Source: Lactobacillus sp. LL6 (GTDB taxonomy: Bacteria > Bacillota > Bacilli > Lactobacillales > Lactobacillaceae). Taken from it: a stretch of DNA of 64,000 nucleotides. The notes below the pieces were generated by a model. That model was not told where the DNA came from. It did no database searches and saw only the letters and a program-made list of their open reading frames with translations. This document shows, in pieces, positions 38,367-47,384 of this stretch. The translations under genes and the position numbers were made by a program. The stretch is taken from positions 372,001-436,000 of the forward strand of contig NZ_VLLR01000001.1 in NCBI RefSeq assembly GCF_007570935.1, read 5' to 3'. Each line of letters starts with the position of its first letter. Positions within the stretch are counted from its first letter, which is position 1.

Positions 38367-38729
38367 ATGGCTTTAGATACTGATAAGATTATTGAAGAAT
38401 TAAAGGGTGCTACTATCCTTGAATTGAACGACCTTGTAAAGGCTATCGAAGATGAATTTGACGTTACTGCTGCTGCTCCAGTTGCTGCTGCAGGTGCTGC
38501 AGACGCAGGTGCTGCTAAGTCAGAATTCGACGTTGAATTGACTGAAGCAGGTCAAGAAAAGGTTAAGGTTATTAAGGTTGTACGTGACATCACTGGTCTT
38601 GGCCTTAAGGACTCAAAGGACCTTGTTGATGGTGCTCCTAAGAACGTTAAGGAAGGCGTTTCAGAAGACGAAGCTAACGACATCAAGGCTAAGCTTGAAG
38701 AAGTTGGCGCAACTGTAACCCTTAAATAG
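38367..38729 (+). CDS. rplL: 50S ribosomal protein L7/L12
   Basis: The 120-residue protein has the N-terminal dimerisation segment, an Ala-rich hinge (residues about 35-52) and the C-terminal domain [26 protein letters not shown] that recruits translation GTPases. It lies 60 bases after rplJ and is very rich in preferred codons. Confidence 0.98.
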   Translation: MALDTDKIIEELKGATILELNDLVKAIEDEFDVTAAAPVAAAGAADAGAAKSEFDVELTEAGQEKVKVIKVVRDITGLGLKDSKDLVDGAPKNVKEGVSEDEANDIKAKLEEVGATVTLK

Positions 38730-38758
38730 TTACTGCCCAACTGGGCAACTATTATATA

Positions 38759-38794
38759 AAAATAGGACTCTGAAATTCAGAGCCCTATTTTTTT
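38759..38794 (+). terminator. Intrinsic terminator after rplL
   Basis: AATAGG-CTCTGAA pairs with TTCAGAG-CCTATT across an A/C mismatch, followed by T7. Confidence 0.85.
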
Positions 38795-38808
38795 AACAGT
38801 GATTAACG

Positions 38809-39657
38809 ATGAAAAAATTTAATCGAGAAAAAACTTATAAATGGGTCATCGCTGGATTAGCCATTATTTCTATACTTTTAATAATTTTAGATTTTGCTGC
38901 AATAATTAATATTAATAGCCCAAATAATAAATGGTTTTGGATTAATAATGGTATTTTAGTTATATTAGCGTATGATTATTTTTATCATTTATATAAGGCG
39001 GTTGACCGGAAACAATATTTTAAAACGCATATTTTTGATCTTTTAGCTATTATTCCAGTTAGTGTAATTTCGTTTTGGATGTTAGAAGCTCAAATTGCTA
39101 ACATGGCGCTGTATTTTAGATTGATTCGATTAGTTAGATTGGCAGGACTAGTAGGGAAATTACGTGAAATTTTACATACTAATGGTATTTTGTATGTAAT
39201 TTATTTTATGATTACTTTCTTAATGTTGGGCTCAATTGCTATTTCGATTACCGAACATGTATCACTAGATCGGGCTTTTTGGTGGGCGATTACCACTGCA
39301 AGTACGGTGGGCTATGGTGATATTTCAACTTATACTATTTCACCGCATTCTTTGATTGGAAAAGGTGTCATTTTAGTAATGATTCTAATTGGAGTTGGAG
39401 TAATGGGAATGATTACTAGTTCGCTTACGGCTTATTTTATGCGCCGAAGTTCATGGCCAAGTTCCAATGAAAGTAAAAATGATTTACAATTGATTTTGAA
39501 GAAACTAGAAAAACTAGAAAAACAAAATAATGAGCTTGCTAAGCAAAATAAAGAAATGCAAGTTCAAATTAATAATTTAAAAAACAAGTCAGATTCAAAT
39601 GAATGGCAAAAGTTTAAAAACTGGATAAATAAGCGTGAAAAAGGAAAAAATCAATAA
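38809..39657 (+). CDS. Voltage-gated-type potassium channel
   Basis: The 282-residue protein has a six-span plan: S1-S3, an S4 with arginines every third residue (FRLIRLVRLAGL near residue 103), S5, a pore helix with the filter STVGYGD near residue 164, and S6. The C-terminus is a charged coiled coil (residues about 225-262) that may hold the tetramer together. No regulatory RCK domain is present. It starts 15 bases past the rplL terminator and runs into the next gene. Confidence 0.88.
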   Translation: MKKFNREKTYKWVIAGLAIISILLIILDFAAIININSPNNKWFWINNGILVILAYDYFYHLYKAVDRKQYFKTHIFDLLAIIPVSVISFWMLEAQIANMALYFRLIRLVRLAGLVGKLREILHTNGILYVIYFMITFLMLGSIAISITEHVSLDRAFWWAITTASTVGYGDISTYTISPHSLIGKGVILVMILIGVGVMGMITSSLTAYFMRRSSWPSSNESKNDLQLILKKLEKLEKQNNELAKQNKEMQVQINNLKNKSDSNEWQKFKNWINKREKGKNQ

Positions 39658-39658
39658 A

Positions 39659-40279
39659 ATGAATGAAAAAAATCAAATGTATTTTGCAACAGATCCGAAT
39701 GCTAAGCATGATGAACATATAGTTGATTATAAAATTGATGAAATTGATTTAAAATTTACAACTGATGCTGGTGTTTTTTCTAAAATGAGAATAGATTATG
39801 GTTCTGGTGTATTAATTAAAGCGATGAAGCAAATGGCTTTTCCAAAATCAAATATTTTGGATGTTGGTACAGGATACGGACCTATAGGGTTATTTGCTGC
39901 AAAGTTTTGGCCTGATCAACAAGTGGAAATGGTGGATGTGAATGAAAGAGGATTAGATTTAGCTAAAAGAAATGCTAAAACTAATCAGATAACAAATGTA
40001 GATATTCATTCTTCAGATATTTATTCTGATATTCACGGTCAAAATTTTGGCTTAATTGTTACTAATCCCCCTATTAGAGCTGGTAAAAAAGTGGTTTCCT
40101 CTATTATTGCAAATGCGAATAACTATTTAACAATTGGTGGTATCTTGTTGGTAGTAATTCAGAAAAAACAAGGAGAACCTAGTGCTCGCAAACTTATGAA
40201 AGAAGTATATGGCAATTGCGAAATAGTAACCAGAGACAAGGGATATTATATTTTAAAGGCTGTTAAAAGAGCTAATTAA
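39659..40279 (+). CDS. Class I SAM methyltransferase, RsmC-like (16S rRNA guanine)
   Basis: The 206-residue enzyme has the SAM-binding loop ILDVGTGYGPIGLFAAKF (residues about 62-79), an acidic strand MVDVNERGLDLA, and the catalytic VTNPPIRAGK (NPPI form). It matches the YbxB/RsmC-like family that methylates guanine in 16S rRNA. ATG 39659 begins one base past the channel stop; an upstream GTG at 39635 would overlap it. YbxB also lies near rplL in Bacillus. Confidence 0.88.
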   Translation: MNEKNQMYFATDPNAKHDEHIVDYKIDEIDLKFTTDAGVFSKMRIDYGSGVLIKAMKQMAFPKSNILDVGTGYGPIGLFAAKFWPDQQVEMVDVNERGLDLAKRNAKTNQITNVDIHSSDIYSDIHGQNFGLIVTNPPIRAGKKVVSSIIANANNYLTIGGILLVVIQKKQGEPSARKLMKEVYGNCEIVTRDKGYYILKAVKRAN

Positions 40280-40358
40280 ATAAAAATTAAAACATTTTGC
40301 TACGTCTAAATATGGGTATATAATGTAAACGGATTCACAATAAAAGAAGGCGTTTATC

Positions 40359-40541
40359 ATGAAAAAGTTTATAAAGTATTTATTTGCTGTACTGTTTATT
40401 TTAGGCGGAGTATGTATGATGGGTTGGATTTTAGGAGATAATGAAACTTGTACTCCATTTGGTCTAACTTGTTTATATATGATAACTGAAGGAATATTTT
40501 TTTATCATTATTTCAGAAATCCCAATGTAGGTCCTTTATGA
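40359..40541 (+). CDS. Small membrane protein, unknown function
   Basis: The 60-residue frame begins MKKFIKYLFAVLFILGGVCMMGWILG behind AGAAGGC and has two hydrophobic segments with cysteines between them (NETCTPFGLTCLYM). A basic N-terminus followed by a long span could alternatively be a signal sequence. Family not recognised. It ends just before a terminator, so it forms its own unit. Confidence 0.6.
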   Translation: MKKFIKYLFAVLFILGGVCMMGWILGDNETCTPFGLTCLYMITEGIFFYHYFRNPNVGPL

Positions 40542-40545
40542 TAAA

Positions 40546-40570
40546 GAAGCACGAAGGTGCTTCTTTTTTG
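40546..40570 (+). terminator. Intrinsic terminator
   Basis: GAAGCAC (40546-40552), loop GAAG and GTGCTTC (40557-40563), followed by TTTTTT. Confidence 0.85.
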
Positions 40571-40606
40571 TTACAATAATAAATAATAATTTAAGGAGAA
40601 AAATTT

Positions 40607-41113
40607 GTGACAGGAGAAGAAAAGAAAAAATATATGGAATTAGCTTTTGTAGAAGCAAAAAAAGCTGAAAATCAAGATGAGGTTCCGATTGGTGCGATTA
40701 TTGTGGATCCAGAAGGTAATGTAATAGGTCGTGGTTATAATCGTCGTGAACTTGATCAAGATGCTACTCAACATGCAGAAATGATTGCAATTCGCGAAGC
40801 TTGTAAAAATTTAGGTATGTGGCGTTTGATTGATTGCAGTCTTTTTGTAACACTTGAGCCATGTCCAATGTGTGCGGGAGCAATTATTAATTCTAGAATT
40901 AAAGATGTATATTTTGGTGCTCTTGATCCTAAAGCAGGAGCATGTGGTAGTGTTGTCGACTTGTTTAGTGTGGAAAAATTTAACCATCATCCTCATGTAG
41001 TTCGTGGTTTGTTTCGTGAACAAGCTAGTAAAATGTTAAAAACCTTTTTTAGAGAAATCAGACAGAAACAAAAGTTAGCTAAGCAATTAAAAAAAGAACA
41101 GCAAGAAAATTAG
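40607..41113 (+). CDS. tadA: tRNA-specific adenosine deaminase TadA
   Basis: The 168-residue enzyme makes inosine at the wobble position of tRNA-Arg(ACG). It has the zinc/catalytic motifs HAEM (Glu is the proton shuttle) and EPCPMCAGA. It starts at GTG 40607 after AAGGAG. The tadA-SRP RNA-dnaX-yaaK-recR order is the same as in Bacillus. Confidence 0.95.
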   Translation: MTGEEKKKYMELAFVEAKKAENQDEVPIGAIIVDPEGNVIGRGYNRRELDQDATQHAEMIAIREACKNLGMWRLIDCSLFVTLEPCPMCAGAIINSRIKDVYFGALDPKAGACGSVVDLFSVEKFNHHPHVVRGLFREQASKMLKTFFREIRQKQKLAKQLKKEQQEN

Positions 41114-41164
41114 TTTTTTATTATTTTCTACTGGTATTCTTACTTAAAATACGTTATTATATTT

Positions 41165-41247
41165 GTTGGGCAATGTTTGACCTCTGAATTGTGTCAGGAC
41201 CGGAAGGTAGCAGCACTAAGGTTGTTCAGACATGTGCCTTTTTTTGT
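41165..41247 (+). ncRNA. ffs: Small signal recognition particle RNA
   Basis: The ends GGCAATGT and ACATGTGCC pair, and the apical segment GTCAGGACCGGAAGGTAGCAGCA is the conserved SRP helix 8 with the GGAA tetraloop and asymmetric loop that bind Ffh. A T7 run ends it. TATTAT at 41155-41160 may be its -10. It lacks the Alu domain of the long Bacillus form. Confidence 0.93.
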
Positions 41248-41275
41248 TAGTTTTTTTATTAAGGAAAGAGATTTA

Positions 41276-43057
41276 ATGGCATATCAAGCACTATATCGGA
41301 AGTGGCGACCGAATACTTTTGATAGTGTCGTCGGACAAGAAGCTATCACTGATACTCTTAAAAATGCAATTAAACGCGGAACTATTTCACATGCATTTTT
41401 ATTTGCAGGACCTCGCGGAACAGGAAAAACTTCTTGTGCCAAGATTTTTGCAAAAGCATTAAATTGTACTAATTTGCAAGATGGAGAACCCTGCAATAAA
41501 TGTGAAAACTGCTTAGCAGCAGATAGTGGTTCGATGCCTGATATTATGGAAATTGATGCAGCTTCTAACAATGGTGTTGATGAAATCCGTGATATTCGTG
41601 ATAAAGTAAAATATGCTCCAACTCAGGGAAAGTACAAAGTTTATATTATTGATGAAGTTCATATGCTTTCGATGGGAGCATTTAATGCTCTGCTTAAAAC
41701 TTTAGAAGAACCCCCAGAGCATGTTGTCTTTATTTTGGCTACAACTGAATTACAAAAAGTTCCAGCTACTATTATTTCAAGAACTCAAAGGTATAATTTT
41801 AAGCGAATTTCTAAAAAAGATTTAGAAAATAGAATGAAATTTATCCTTAATGAGGAAAAGATTGATTATGAAGAAAAGGCTCTTTCTGTTATTGCTCAAG
41901 TAGCTGATGGAGGAATGAGAGACTCTCTCAGTATCTTAGATCAGCTTTTAAGCTATGAAAAGGGTAAAATAAATTATAAAGATGCTTTGCAAATTACAGG
42001 TTTTGCAGCAAAAGAAAGAATTGAAAAGATTCTTTTGGCAATTTTATCTCAAAATGTGTCTCAAGCATTGTCTGAAGCAAAATTATCTCTTCAAGATGGG
42101 GCAAGTTCTAAAAATATCTTGGATGAATTAATTGATATGACAACAAATGCTTTAATGGTAATTAAGACAAATGAAAAAAATGAAAGTAATTTTTTAACTG
42201 AAGAGTTTATCGAACAAATTAAGAATATTCCAGAAAAAAGATACTTTGATTTAATTAATTTGGCAAATACCGCTTTAAAGGATTTGCGTTATACTAATCA
42301 GCAACAAATTCCGCTTGAAGTATTTTTGGTTGAAGCAAGTACTATTAAAGAAAAAGTACAACCAGTAAATACTTCGATAAATTCTGAATTAGATGCAGAA
42401 TTGAAAAATTTGCGACAACAAGTTATTCAATTAACTGAAAAGATTAATAACTTGCCAGCTCAAACTGCAACTGCTCAAACTTCAAGTTCTATTGATGATG
42501 TGAAATTTACTTCAAAGAAAACAACTAAATCTCAAACTCAAAATAAAACTTCAGTTAATACTAAATCTGCTAAAAAGCTTAAACGTTCTGAGGAAAAAAA
42601 TCGCAAAGAAGTATATCAAGTTTTAGAAAATGCAACAAAAAAAGATTTACAAGCAATCAAGAATGTTTGGCCAGACTTGCGTTCAATTTTAGAAGTTTCT
42701 GAAAGAGCAATTTTAGAAGTATTGGAGCCGGTAGCTGCAAGTTCTGAAAAGGTAGTATTGAAATGTAAGTATATGCTTTGGTTTGAAAATACGACTGATA
42801 GTGAATTTATAATTAAAGTTAAAGACAATATTGAGAAGTTTACAAAGCATTCTTATGGTATTGTATTAGTACCGGATACTGACTGGCTACAAGTTAGAAG
42901 CGAATTTGTTAAGAGTCATAAAGATGAGCTTTTAGCAAAGAAAAAGCAGCAGCTTGAACTAGTTAAAAATGAAAACGAGACTGATTCCCAAGAAAGTAAA
43001 GAAGTTGTTGAAAAAGCAAAGGCACTTTTTGGGGATGTAGTTAAAGTTAAAGATTAA
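41276..43057 (+). CDS. dnaX: DNA polymerase III subunit gamma/tau
   Basis: The 593-residue clamp-loader ATPase starts MAYQALYRKWRPNTFDSVVG at ATG 41276. Walker A is GPRGTGKTS, four zinc cysteines lie between residues 65 and 80 (CTNL, CNKCENC), and Walker B is IIDEVHML. The region from about 375 to 480 is a charged linker, followed by the tau C-terminal domain. A frame starting earlier would run through the SRP RNA. Confidence 0.95.
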   Translation: MAYQALYRKWRPNTFDSVVGQEAITDTLKNAIKRGTISHAFLFAGPRGTGKTSCAKIFAKALNCTNLQDGEPCNKCENCLAADSGSMPDIMEIDAASNNGVDEIRDIRDKVKYAPTQGKYKVYIIDEVHMLSMGAFNALLKTLEEPPEHVVFILATTELQKVPATIISRTQRYNFKRISKKDLENRMKFILNEEKIDYEEKALSVIAQVADGGMRDSLSILDQLLSYEKGKINYKDALQITGFAAKERIEKILLAILSQNVSQALSEAKLSLQDGASSKNILDELIDMTTNALMVIKTNEKNESNFLTEEFIEQIKNIPEKRYFDLINLANTALKDLRYTNQQQIPLEVFLVEASTIKEKVQPVNTSINSELDAELKNLRQQVIQLTEKINNLPAQTATAQTSSSIDDVKFTSKKTTKSQTQNKTSVNTKSAKKLKRSEEKNRKEVYQVLENATKKDLQAIKNVWPDLRSILEVSERAILEVLEPVAASSEKVVLKCKYMLWFENTTDSEFIIKVKDNIEKFTKHSYGIVLVPDTDWLQVRSEFVKSHKDELLAKKKQQLELVKNENETDSQESKEVVEKAKALFGDVVKVKD

Positions 43058-43069
43058 AGGAGATAAAAA

Positions 43070-43399
43070 ATGAGTAGAAGACCTAATTTTGGTGGTATGG
43101 GCGGCATGAATATGCAACAAATGATGAAGCAGGCAAAGAAGCTTCAAGCTCAAATGGCAGAAGAACAAGAAAATATTACTGCTCAAACTTTCACTGGAAA
43201 ATCAGCTGATGATTTAGTAGTTGCAACTTTTAGTGGTGACCGTAAGTTAAAGGATATTAAGATTAACGAAGAAGCAATTGATCCAGAAGATCCAGACATG
43301 CTTCAAGATTTAATTATTGATGCAGTTAATAAGGGATTATCTCAAATTGACGAAGCAACTCAAGCAAGTTTGGGTAAATATACGAAGGGTTTGATGTAA
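43070..43399 (+). CDS. yaaK: Nucleoid-associated protein YbaB/EbfC family
   Basis: The 109-residue protein has a Met-rich start ([19 protein letters not shown]) and the family core [28 protein letters not shown]. It forms DNA-binding dimers. It sits between dnaX and recR, as nearly always in Firmicutes. Confidence 0.95.
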   Translation: MSRRPNFGGMGGMNMQQMMKQAKKLQAQMAEEQENITAQTFTGKSADDLVVATFSGDRKLKDIKINEEAIDPEDPDMLQDLIIDAVNKGLSQIDEATQASLGKYTKGLM

Positions 43400-43400
43400 G

Positions 43401-44000
43401 TTGCAATATCCATTACCAATTGCTCGTTTGATTGACTCATATATGAAACTACCAGGAATTGGTGAAAAAACTGCGACTAGATTAGCTTTTTATACTTTGG
43501 ATATGCCTCAACAAGATGTGGAAGATTTTTCTAAATCATTAAGAGAGGTTAAAGAAAATATTCATCAATGCAAGATTTGCGGTAATATTACAGAAAAAGA
43601 AATTTGTGATATTTGTGCCAATCCTGAACGTGATCAAACTACTATTATGGTTGTTGAACAGCCTAAAGATGTAATGGCATTTGAAGAAATGGGTGAATAT
43701 AGCGGATTGTATCATGTTTTACATGGAGTGTTGTCTCCTATGGATGGAATAGGTCCAGAAGAAGTTAATATTAAATCTTTAATTACTCGTCTGCAAAAAC
43801 AAGACCAGGTTAAAGAGATAATTTTAGCGCTTAATTCTACCCCTGAAGGTGAAGCAACTGCAATGTATATCAGTAAGCTTATTAAACCCGCTGGTATTAA
43901 AGTTACTCGTTTAGCTGCAGGGCTTGCTGTTGGTAGTGATATCGAATATGCAAATTCAATTACGCTAAAACGTGCAGTACAAGGAAGAACGTCTTTATAA
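43401..44000 (+). CDS. recR: Recombination mediator RecR
   Basis: The 199-residue protein starts at TTG 43401. It has a helix-hairpin-helix ([15 protein letters not shown]), a four-cysteine zinc finger ([16 protein letters not shown]) and a TOPRIM domain beginning [12 protein letters not shown]. With RecO it loads RecA on gapped DNA. It overlaps the next gene by one base. Confidence 0.96.
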   Translation: MQYPLPIARLIDSYMKLPGIGEKTATRLAFYTLDMPQQDVEDFSKSLREVKENIHQCKICGNITEKEICDICANPERDQTTIMVVEQPKDVMAFEEMGEYSGLYHVLHGVLSPMDGIGPEEVNIKSLITRLQKQDQVKEIILALNSTPEGEATAMYISKLIKPAGIKVTRLAAGLAVGSDIEYANSITLKRAVQGRTSL

Positions 44001-44233
44001 TGGCAAAAAGAAATAAAATTAAAGAAGAAGGTGACAAGCGTCTCATTACATTGGTTGAAAAGCTACAAAATGAAATAGCACTACAAAAAGATTTAGATCA
44101 GACAACTCTAGATATGTCTGATGACAATGTTGTTGCAAGTAAAATTTTGCGAGCTAAATACACATTCTTATATAATGAAGCACGTCACCGTCATACAAAA
44201 TTTAGTGGCATTACCAATGCTATTACACAATAA
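44000..44233 (+). CDS. yaaL: YaaL family protein (DUF2508)
   Basis: The 77-residue helical, charged protein (LQNEIALQKDLDQTTLDMSDD; AKYTFLYNEARHRHT) matches the YaaL family and its standard position after recR. Function is unknown. Confidence 0.85.
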   Translation: MAKRNKIKEEGDKRLITLVEKLQNEIALQKDLDQTTLDMSDDNVVASKILRAKYTFLYNEARHRHTKFSGITNAITQ

Positions 44234-44234
44234 C

Positions 44235-44266
44235 AAAACTCCCCTAATTGAAAGGGGAGTTTTTTG
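44235..44266 (+). terminator. Intrinsic terminator after yaaL
   Basis: AAAACTCCCC (44235-44244) pairs perfectly with GGGGAGTTTT, loop TAATTGAAA, followed by T6. Confidence 0.9.
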
Positions 44267-44333
44267 GCATTCAAATATTTGCTCTGTTAAAGTTTGGTAA
44301 ACTTCTGTAGAATAGAAGCTATGGGGGAATTTT

Positions 44334-44972
44334 ATGAAAGGTTTTTTTATTAGTTTTGAAGGTCCGGATGGAGCTGGTAAAAGTACTGTTTTAAAGCAAA
44401 TTTTGGAGCAAATTACTCCTAAATTAAAAATTCAGTATATTACAGTTCGAGAACCTGGTGGTTCTAAAATTTCTGAAGTAATTCGTAAAATTATTTTAGA
44501 TCCAAATAATTCAGAAATGGATGATCGAACCGAAGCTTTATTATATGCTGCATCTAGAAGTCAATTGATGTCAGAAGTAATTATTCCAGCTTTACAAGCA
44601 GGTAAGTTGGTAATATCGGATCGGTTTGTAGATAGTTCTTTAGCTTATCAGGGGGCCGGGCGAGATTTAGGAATAAAGGAAATTAAGCAAATCAATGACT
44701 TTGCTACAAGAGGAATAGAGCCTGATTTGACTATATTTTTAGATATTGAGCCTGAAGTAGGACTTAGCCGAATCCAAAAGCTTCGTCCTGATAATGAAGA
44801 TCGTTTAGAACAAGAAAAATTAGCTTTTCATAAAAAGGTTTACGATGGCTATAAAATAGTAAATAAGGATAATCCTAAGCGTATTAAAGTGATTGATGCA
44901 AGTCAAACTATTGAAAAAGTAGTGGCGGATTGCATTAAGGTTATCGAAGAAAATCTACCAGAAATTTTTTAG
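44334..44972 (+). CDS. tmk: Thymidylate kinase
   Basis: The 212-residue kinase makes dTDP from dTMP. It shows the P-loop [11 protein letters not shown], the substrate motif [16 protein letters not shown] and a LID region near [12 protein letters not shown] 44334 lies after GGGGGA. It begins the tmk-darA-holB-yabA-rsmI unit. Confidence 0.96.
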   Translation: MKGFFISFEGPDGAGKSTVLKQILEQITPKLKIQYITVREPGGSKISEVIRKIILDPNNSEMDDRTEALLYAASRSQLMSEVIIPALQAGKLVISDRFVDSSLAYQGAGRDLGIKEIKQINDFATRGIEPDLTIFLDIEPEVGLSRIQKLRPDNEDRLEQEKLAFHKKVYDGYKIVNKDNPKRIKVIDASQTIEKVVADCIKVIEENLPEIF

Positions 44973-44984
44973 AGGGATTTATCA

Positions 44985-45305
44985 ATGAAGTTAGTAATTG
45001 CAATTGTTCAAAAAGAAGATTCAAATAAATTACAACGTGAATTTGTTAAAAATAATATTCGAGCTACTAAATTGGCAACTACAGGTGGCTTTTTAAGTCA
45101 AGGTAATACCACTTTCATGATTGGTACTGACGATAATAAAGTACAAGATGTGCTTGATATCATCAAGAAACAATCTCGTTCTCGTGAAGAATTGATTCAA
45201 CCAAGCATGGTAACAACTGGTTATGAAATCAGTCAGCCAGTAAATATTACAGTAGGTGGAGCTACTTGTTTTGTTGTGCCAGTTGATGAATTTAAGCGTT
45301 TCTAA
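44985..45305 (+). CDS. darA: Cyclic di-AMP receptor DarA (PII-like)
   Basis: The 106-residue protein matches the DUF970/PstA family: KLVIAIVQKEDSNKL, TKLATTGGFLSQGNTTFMIGTDD and a C-terminal VGGATCFVVPVDEFKRF. These trimers bind cyclic di-AMP; the downstream target is unknown. It overlaps holB by one base, the normal Firmicutes order. Confidence 0.93.
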   Translation: MKLVIAIVQKEDSNKLQREFVKNNIRATKLATTGGFLSQGNTTFMIGTDDNKVQDVLDIIKKQSRSREELIQPSMVTTGYEISQPVNITVGGATCFVVPVDEFKRF

Positions 45306-46162
45306 TGGTTGATATAACAAAAATTAATAACTCACAGGCTGATTTTTTAAAAAGAGCATACGAAAATAAGCAGTTAACTCATAGTTATTTGTTTGTAGAT
45401 AATGATGAAGATGAGGCATTAAATACTGCATATTGGCTTGCTTGTTTATTTAATTGTAGTGGAGAAGTTAAGCCTGATGGAAAATGCCGAAATTGTCAGC
45501 AAATTATTTCAGTTAATCATCCAGATGTTTTATTAGTTGATTCAGAAGGTAAGAATAGTTTGAGTATTGATCAAATTCGACCTTTGAAAGAAGAATTAGC
45601 TAAAAGTCCGGTGGAATCTTCTCGGCGCTTTTTCTTTATTAAAGAAGCTGAAAAATTAACTTTATCTGCTGCTAATGCGTTACTTAATTTGCTTGAAGAA
45701 CCTGTTGCACCAGTGGTTTCAATATTAATTACTAATAATGCTGACCAGATATTGCCAACTATTAGGTCAAGAGTTCAGGTATTAAATTTTAATGAAGGTA
45801 AGACAGCAAAAGGAAAAACTGAAATTTTACTTGAAAATGGTTTTTCAAATGCAGAGATTGAAGAATTAGGTAATACAAAAAATTTGGATCAGTTAATTAA
45901 GTATTTTTATCAAGAAATGTTAGAAGGAAATAGTCTTTCTTTGGTTAATGCACATCGTTTAGGCGAAGTAAAATTGGTAAGTCAAAGAAAATATATTTTG
46001 CTTAATTTAAAATTGTGGGCGCAAAAAGATTTAAATAATGATCGAAGACGCTTAGTAGCAGCAAAAATGCTAAAATACTTAATAGAAGCTGATAAAATGC
46101 AAGCCAGCAATGTGAACTTTCGTAATGTACTAGATTATCTTGCTTTAAAATGGAAACGGTAG
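45305..46162 (+). CDS. holB: DNA polymerase III subunit delta'
   Basis: The 285-residue clamp-loader subunit has the AAA+ fold with a degenerate nucleotide site, four zinc cysteines between residues 40 and 60 (CLFNC, CRNC), and the SRC-like TIRSRVQ motif. It completes the clamp loader with DnaX and HolA. Confidence 0.93.
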   Translation: MVDITKINNSQADFLKRAYENKQLTHSYLFVDNDEDEALNTAYWLACLFNCSGEVKPDGKCRNCQQIISVNHPDVLLVDSEGKNSLSIDQIRPLKEELAKSPVESSRRFFFIKEAEKLTLSAANALLNLLEEPVAPVVSILITNNADQILPTIRSRVQVLNFNEGKTAKGKTEILLENGFSNAEIEELGNTKNLDQLIKYFYQEMLEGNSLSLVNAHRLGEVKLVSQRKYILLNLKLWAQKDLNNDRRRLVAAKMLKYLIEADKMQASNVNFRNVLDYLALKWKR

Positions 46163-46172
46163 GTGTTTTATA

Positions 46173-46526
46173 GTGGATTCTTATTCAAAGCTGAAGCAAC
46201 TCCATGATTCAATGGAAAAAATGACCAAAACAGTCGAAAGTTTAGAAAATGATATTTTAGAAACTTTAAAAGAAAACACTGAACTAAAAGTCGAAAATAA
46301 GCTTTTACGTGAAAAGTTGGATAAATTAACTCAGGCAAGTAAAAATGAGCCAGTTGTCAAAACTCAGAGTGGTTTAGAATCAATTAGACAAATTTATGAT
46401 TCAGGATATCATATTTGTAATATGTATTATGGCTCTCACCGTGATCCTAATGCTGATTGCATGTTTTGTTTAGATATTCTTGATAATTTTGGTGAAAAAA
46501 AGACTGTAAAAAAGGATAATAGATGA
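46173..46526 (+). CDS. yabA: Replication initiation control protein YabA
   Basis: The 117-residue protein starts at GTG 46173. It has an N-terminal coiled coil (residues about 15-55) and a C-terminal zinc-binding segment GYHICN...CMFCLDIL. YabA bridges DnaA and DnaN to limit initiation. It lies between holB and rsmI as expected. Confidence 0.93.
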   Translation: MDSYSKLKQLHDSMEKMTKTVESLENDILETLKENTELKVENKLLREKLDKLTQASKNEPVVKTQSGLESIRQIYDSGYHICNMYYGSHRDPNADCMFCLDILDNFGEKKTVKKDNR

Positions 46527-46527
46527 T

Positions 46528-47382
46528 ATGAAACGTCAAAGCAGTTATAAAGATGATAAAGGAAAACTTTATTTAGTTCCAACTCCAATTGGCAATTTAG
46601 AAGATATTACAATTCGAGCTAAGAAAGTTCTAACAGATGCAGATTATATTGCTGCAGAGGATACTCGAACAAGTGGGATTTTACTTGAAAAAATCGGCGT
46701 TCATAATAAAATGTTGTCTTTTCATAAATATAACTCAAAAGAACGTGCTCCAGAGTTAGTTAAGCTAATGCAAGAAGGCGCTGTGATTGCAGAAATCAGT
46801 GATGCTGGAATGCCTGTTATTTCTGATCCAGGATATATTCTAGTTAAAGAATGTATTAAAGCTGATATTCCCGTAGTTCCACTACCTGGTCCTTCAGCTT
46901 TTGCAACGGCTTTAATCGCTTCAGGTTTTGATGCTCAACCGTTTACATACTATGGCTTTTTGCCAAGAAAATCATCTGAACAAAAACCGTTTTTTGAACA
47001 AATGGCAAAATCTCACGCTACTTCAATTTTTTATGAAGCTCCTCATAGACTAAGCAAAACTCTAAAAACAATGAGTTCTATTTTTAAAGCAGATAGACAA
47101 ATTGTTGCAGCTCGGGAATTAACAAAAATTCACGAAGAATTTGTTCGTGGCAGTATAGAGGAAGTAACTAATTATTTTAATGAAAATGCTCCAAGAGGGG
47201 AATTTGTAATTTTAGTTTCTCCAAATATGGAAAAAGAAGAAACTTTATCATGGAACGAACTTATTAAATTAGTCGATAAATTAGTTGCCGAAGGAACTAG
47301 TAAAAAAGATGCCATCAAGCAAGTTGCTAAAGAAAATAAAGTTTCTAAAAATGAGCTCTATGAGCAATATCATCAGGGATAA
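46528..47382 (+). CDS. rsmI: 16S rRNA (cytidine-1402 2'-O) methyltransferase RsmI
   Basis: The 284-residue tetrapyrrole-methylase-fold enzyme has LVPTPIGNLEDITIRAKKVL, AEDTRTSG, ISDAGMPVISDPG and PLPGPSAFATALIASG. With RsmH it modifies C1402 at the decoding centre. It starts one base after yabA. Confidence 0.96.
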   Translation: MKRQSSYKDDKGKLYLVPTPIGNLEDITIRAKKVLTDADYIAAEDTRTSGILLEKIGVHNKMLSFHKYNSKERAPELVKLMQEGAVIAEISDAGMPVISDPGYILVKECIKADIPVVPLPGPSAFATALIASGFDAQPFTYYGFLPRKSSEQKPFFEQMAKSHATSIFYEAPHRLSKTLKTMSSIFKADRQIVAARELTKIHEEFVRGSIEEVTNYFNENAPRGEFVILVSPNMEKEETLSWNELIKLVDKLVAEGTSKKDAIKQVAKENKVSKNELYEQYHQG

Positions 47383-47384
47383 TT

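Noticed and set aside
41177-41275. Extension of dnaX upstream through the SRP RNA sequence
   Set aside because: The SRP RNA explains this stretch fully, and MAYQALYRKWRP at 41276 is the conserved DnaX start with its own ribosome site.
42600-42720. Programmed -1 frameshift in dnaX at A-rich runs
   Set aside because: A7 runs exist near 42636, but the -1 frame continues about 20 codons before a stop and I see no stimulating stem-loop or internal ribosome-like site, so the E. coli-type signal is not supported.
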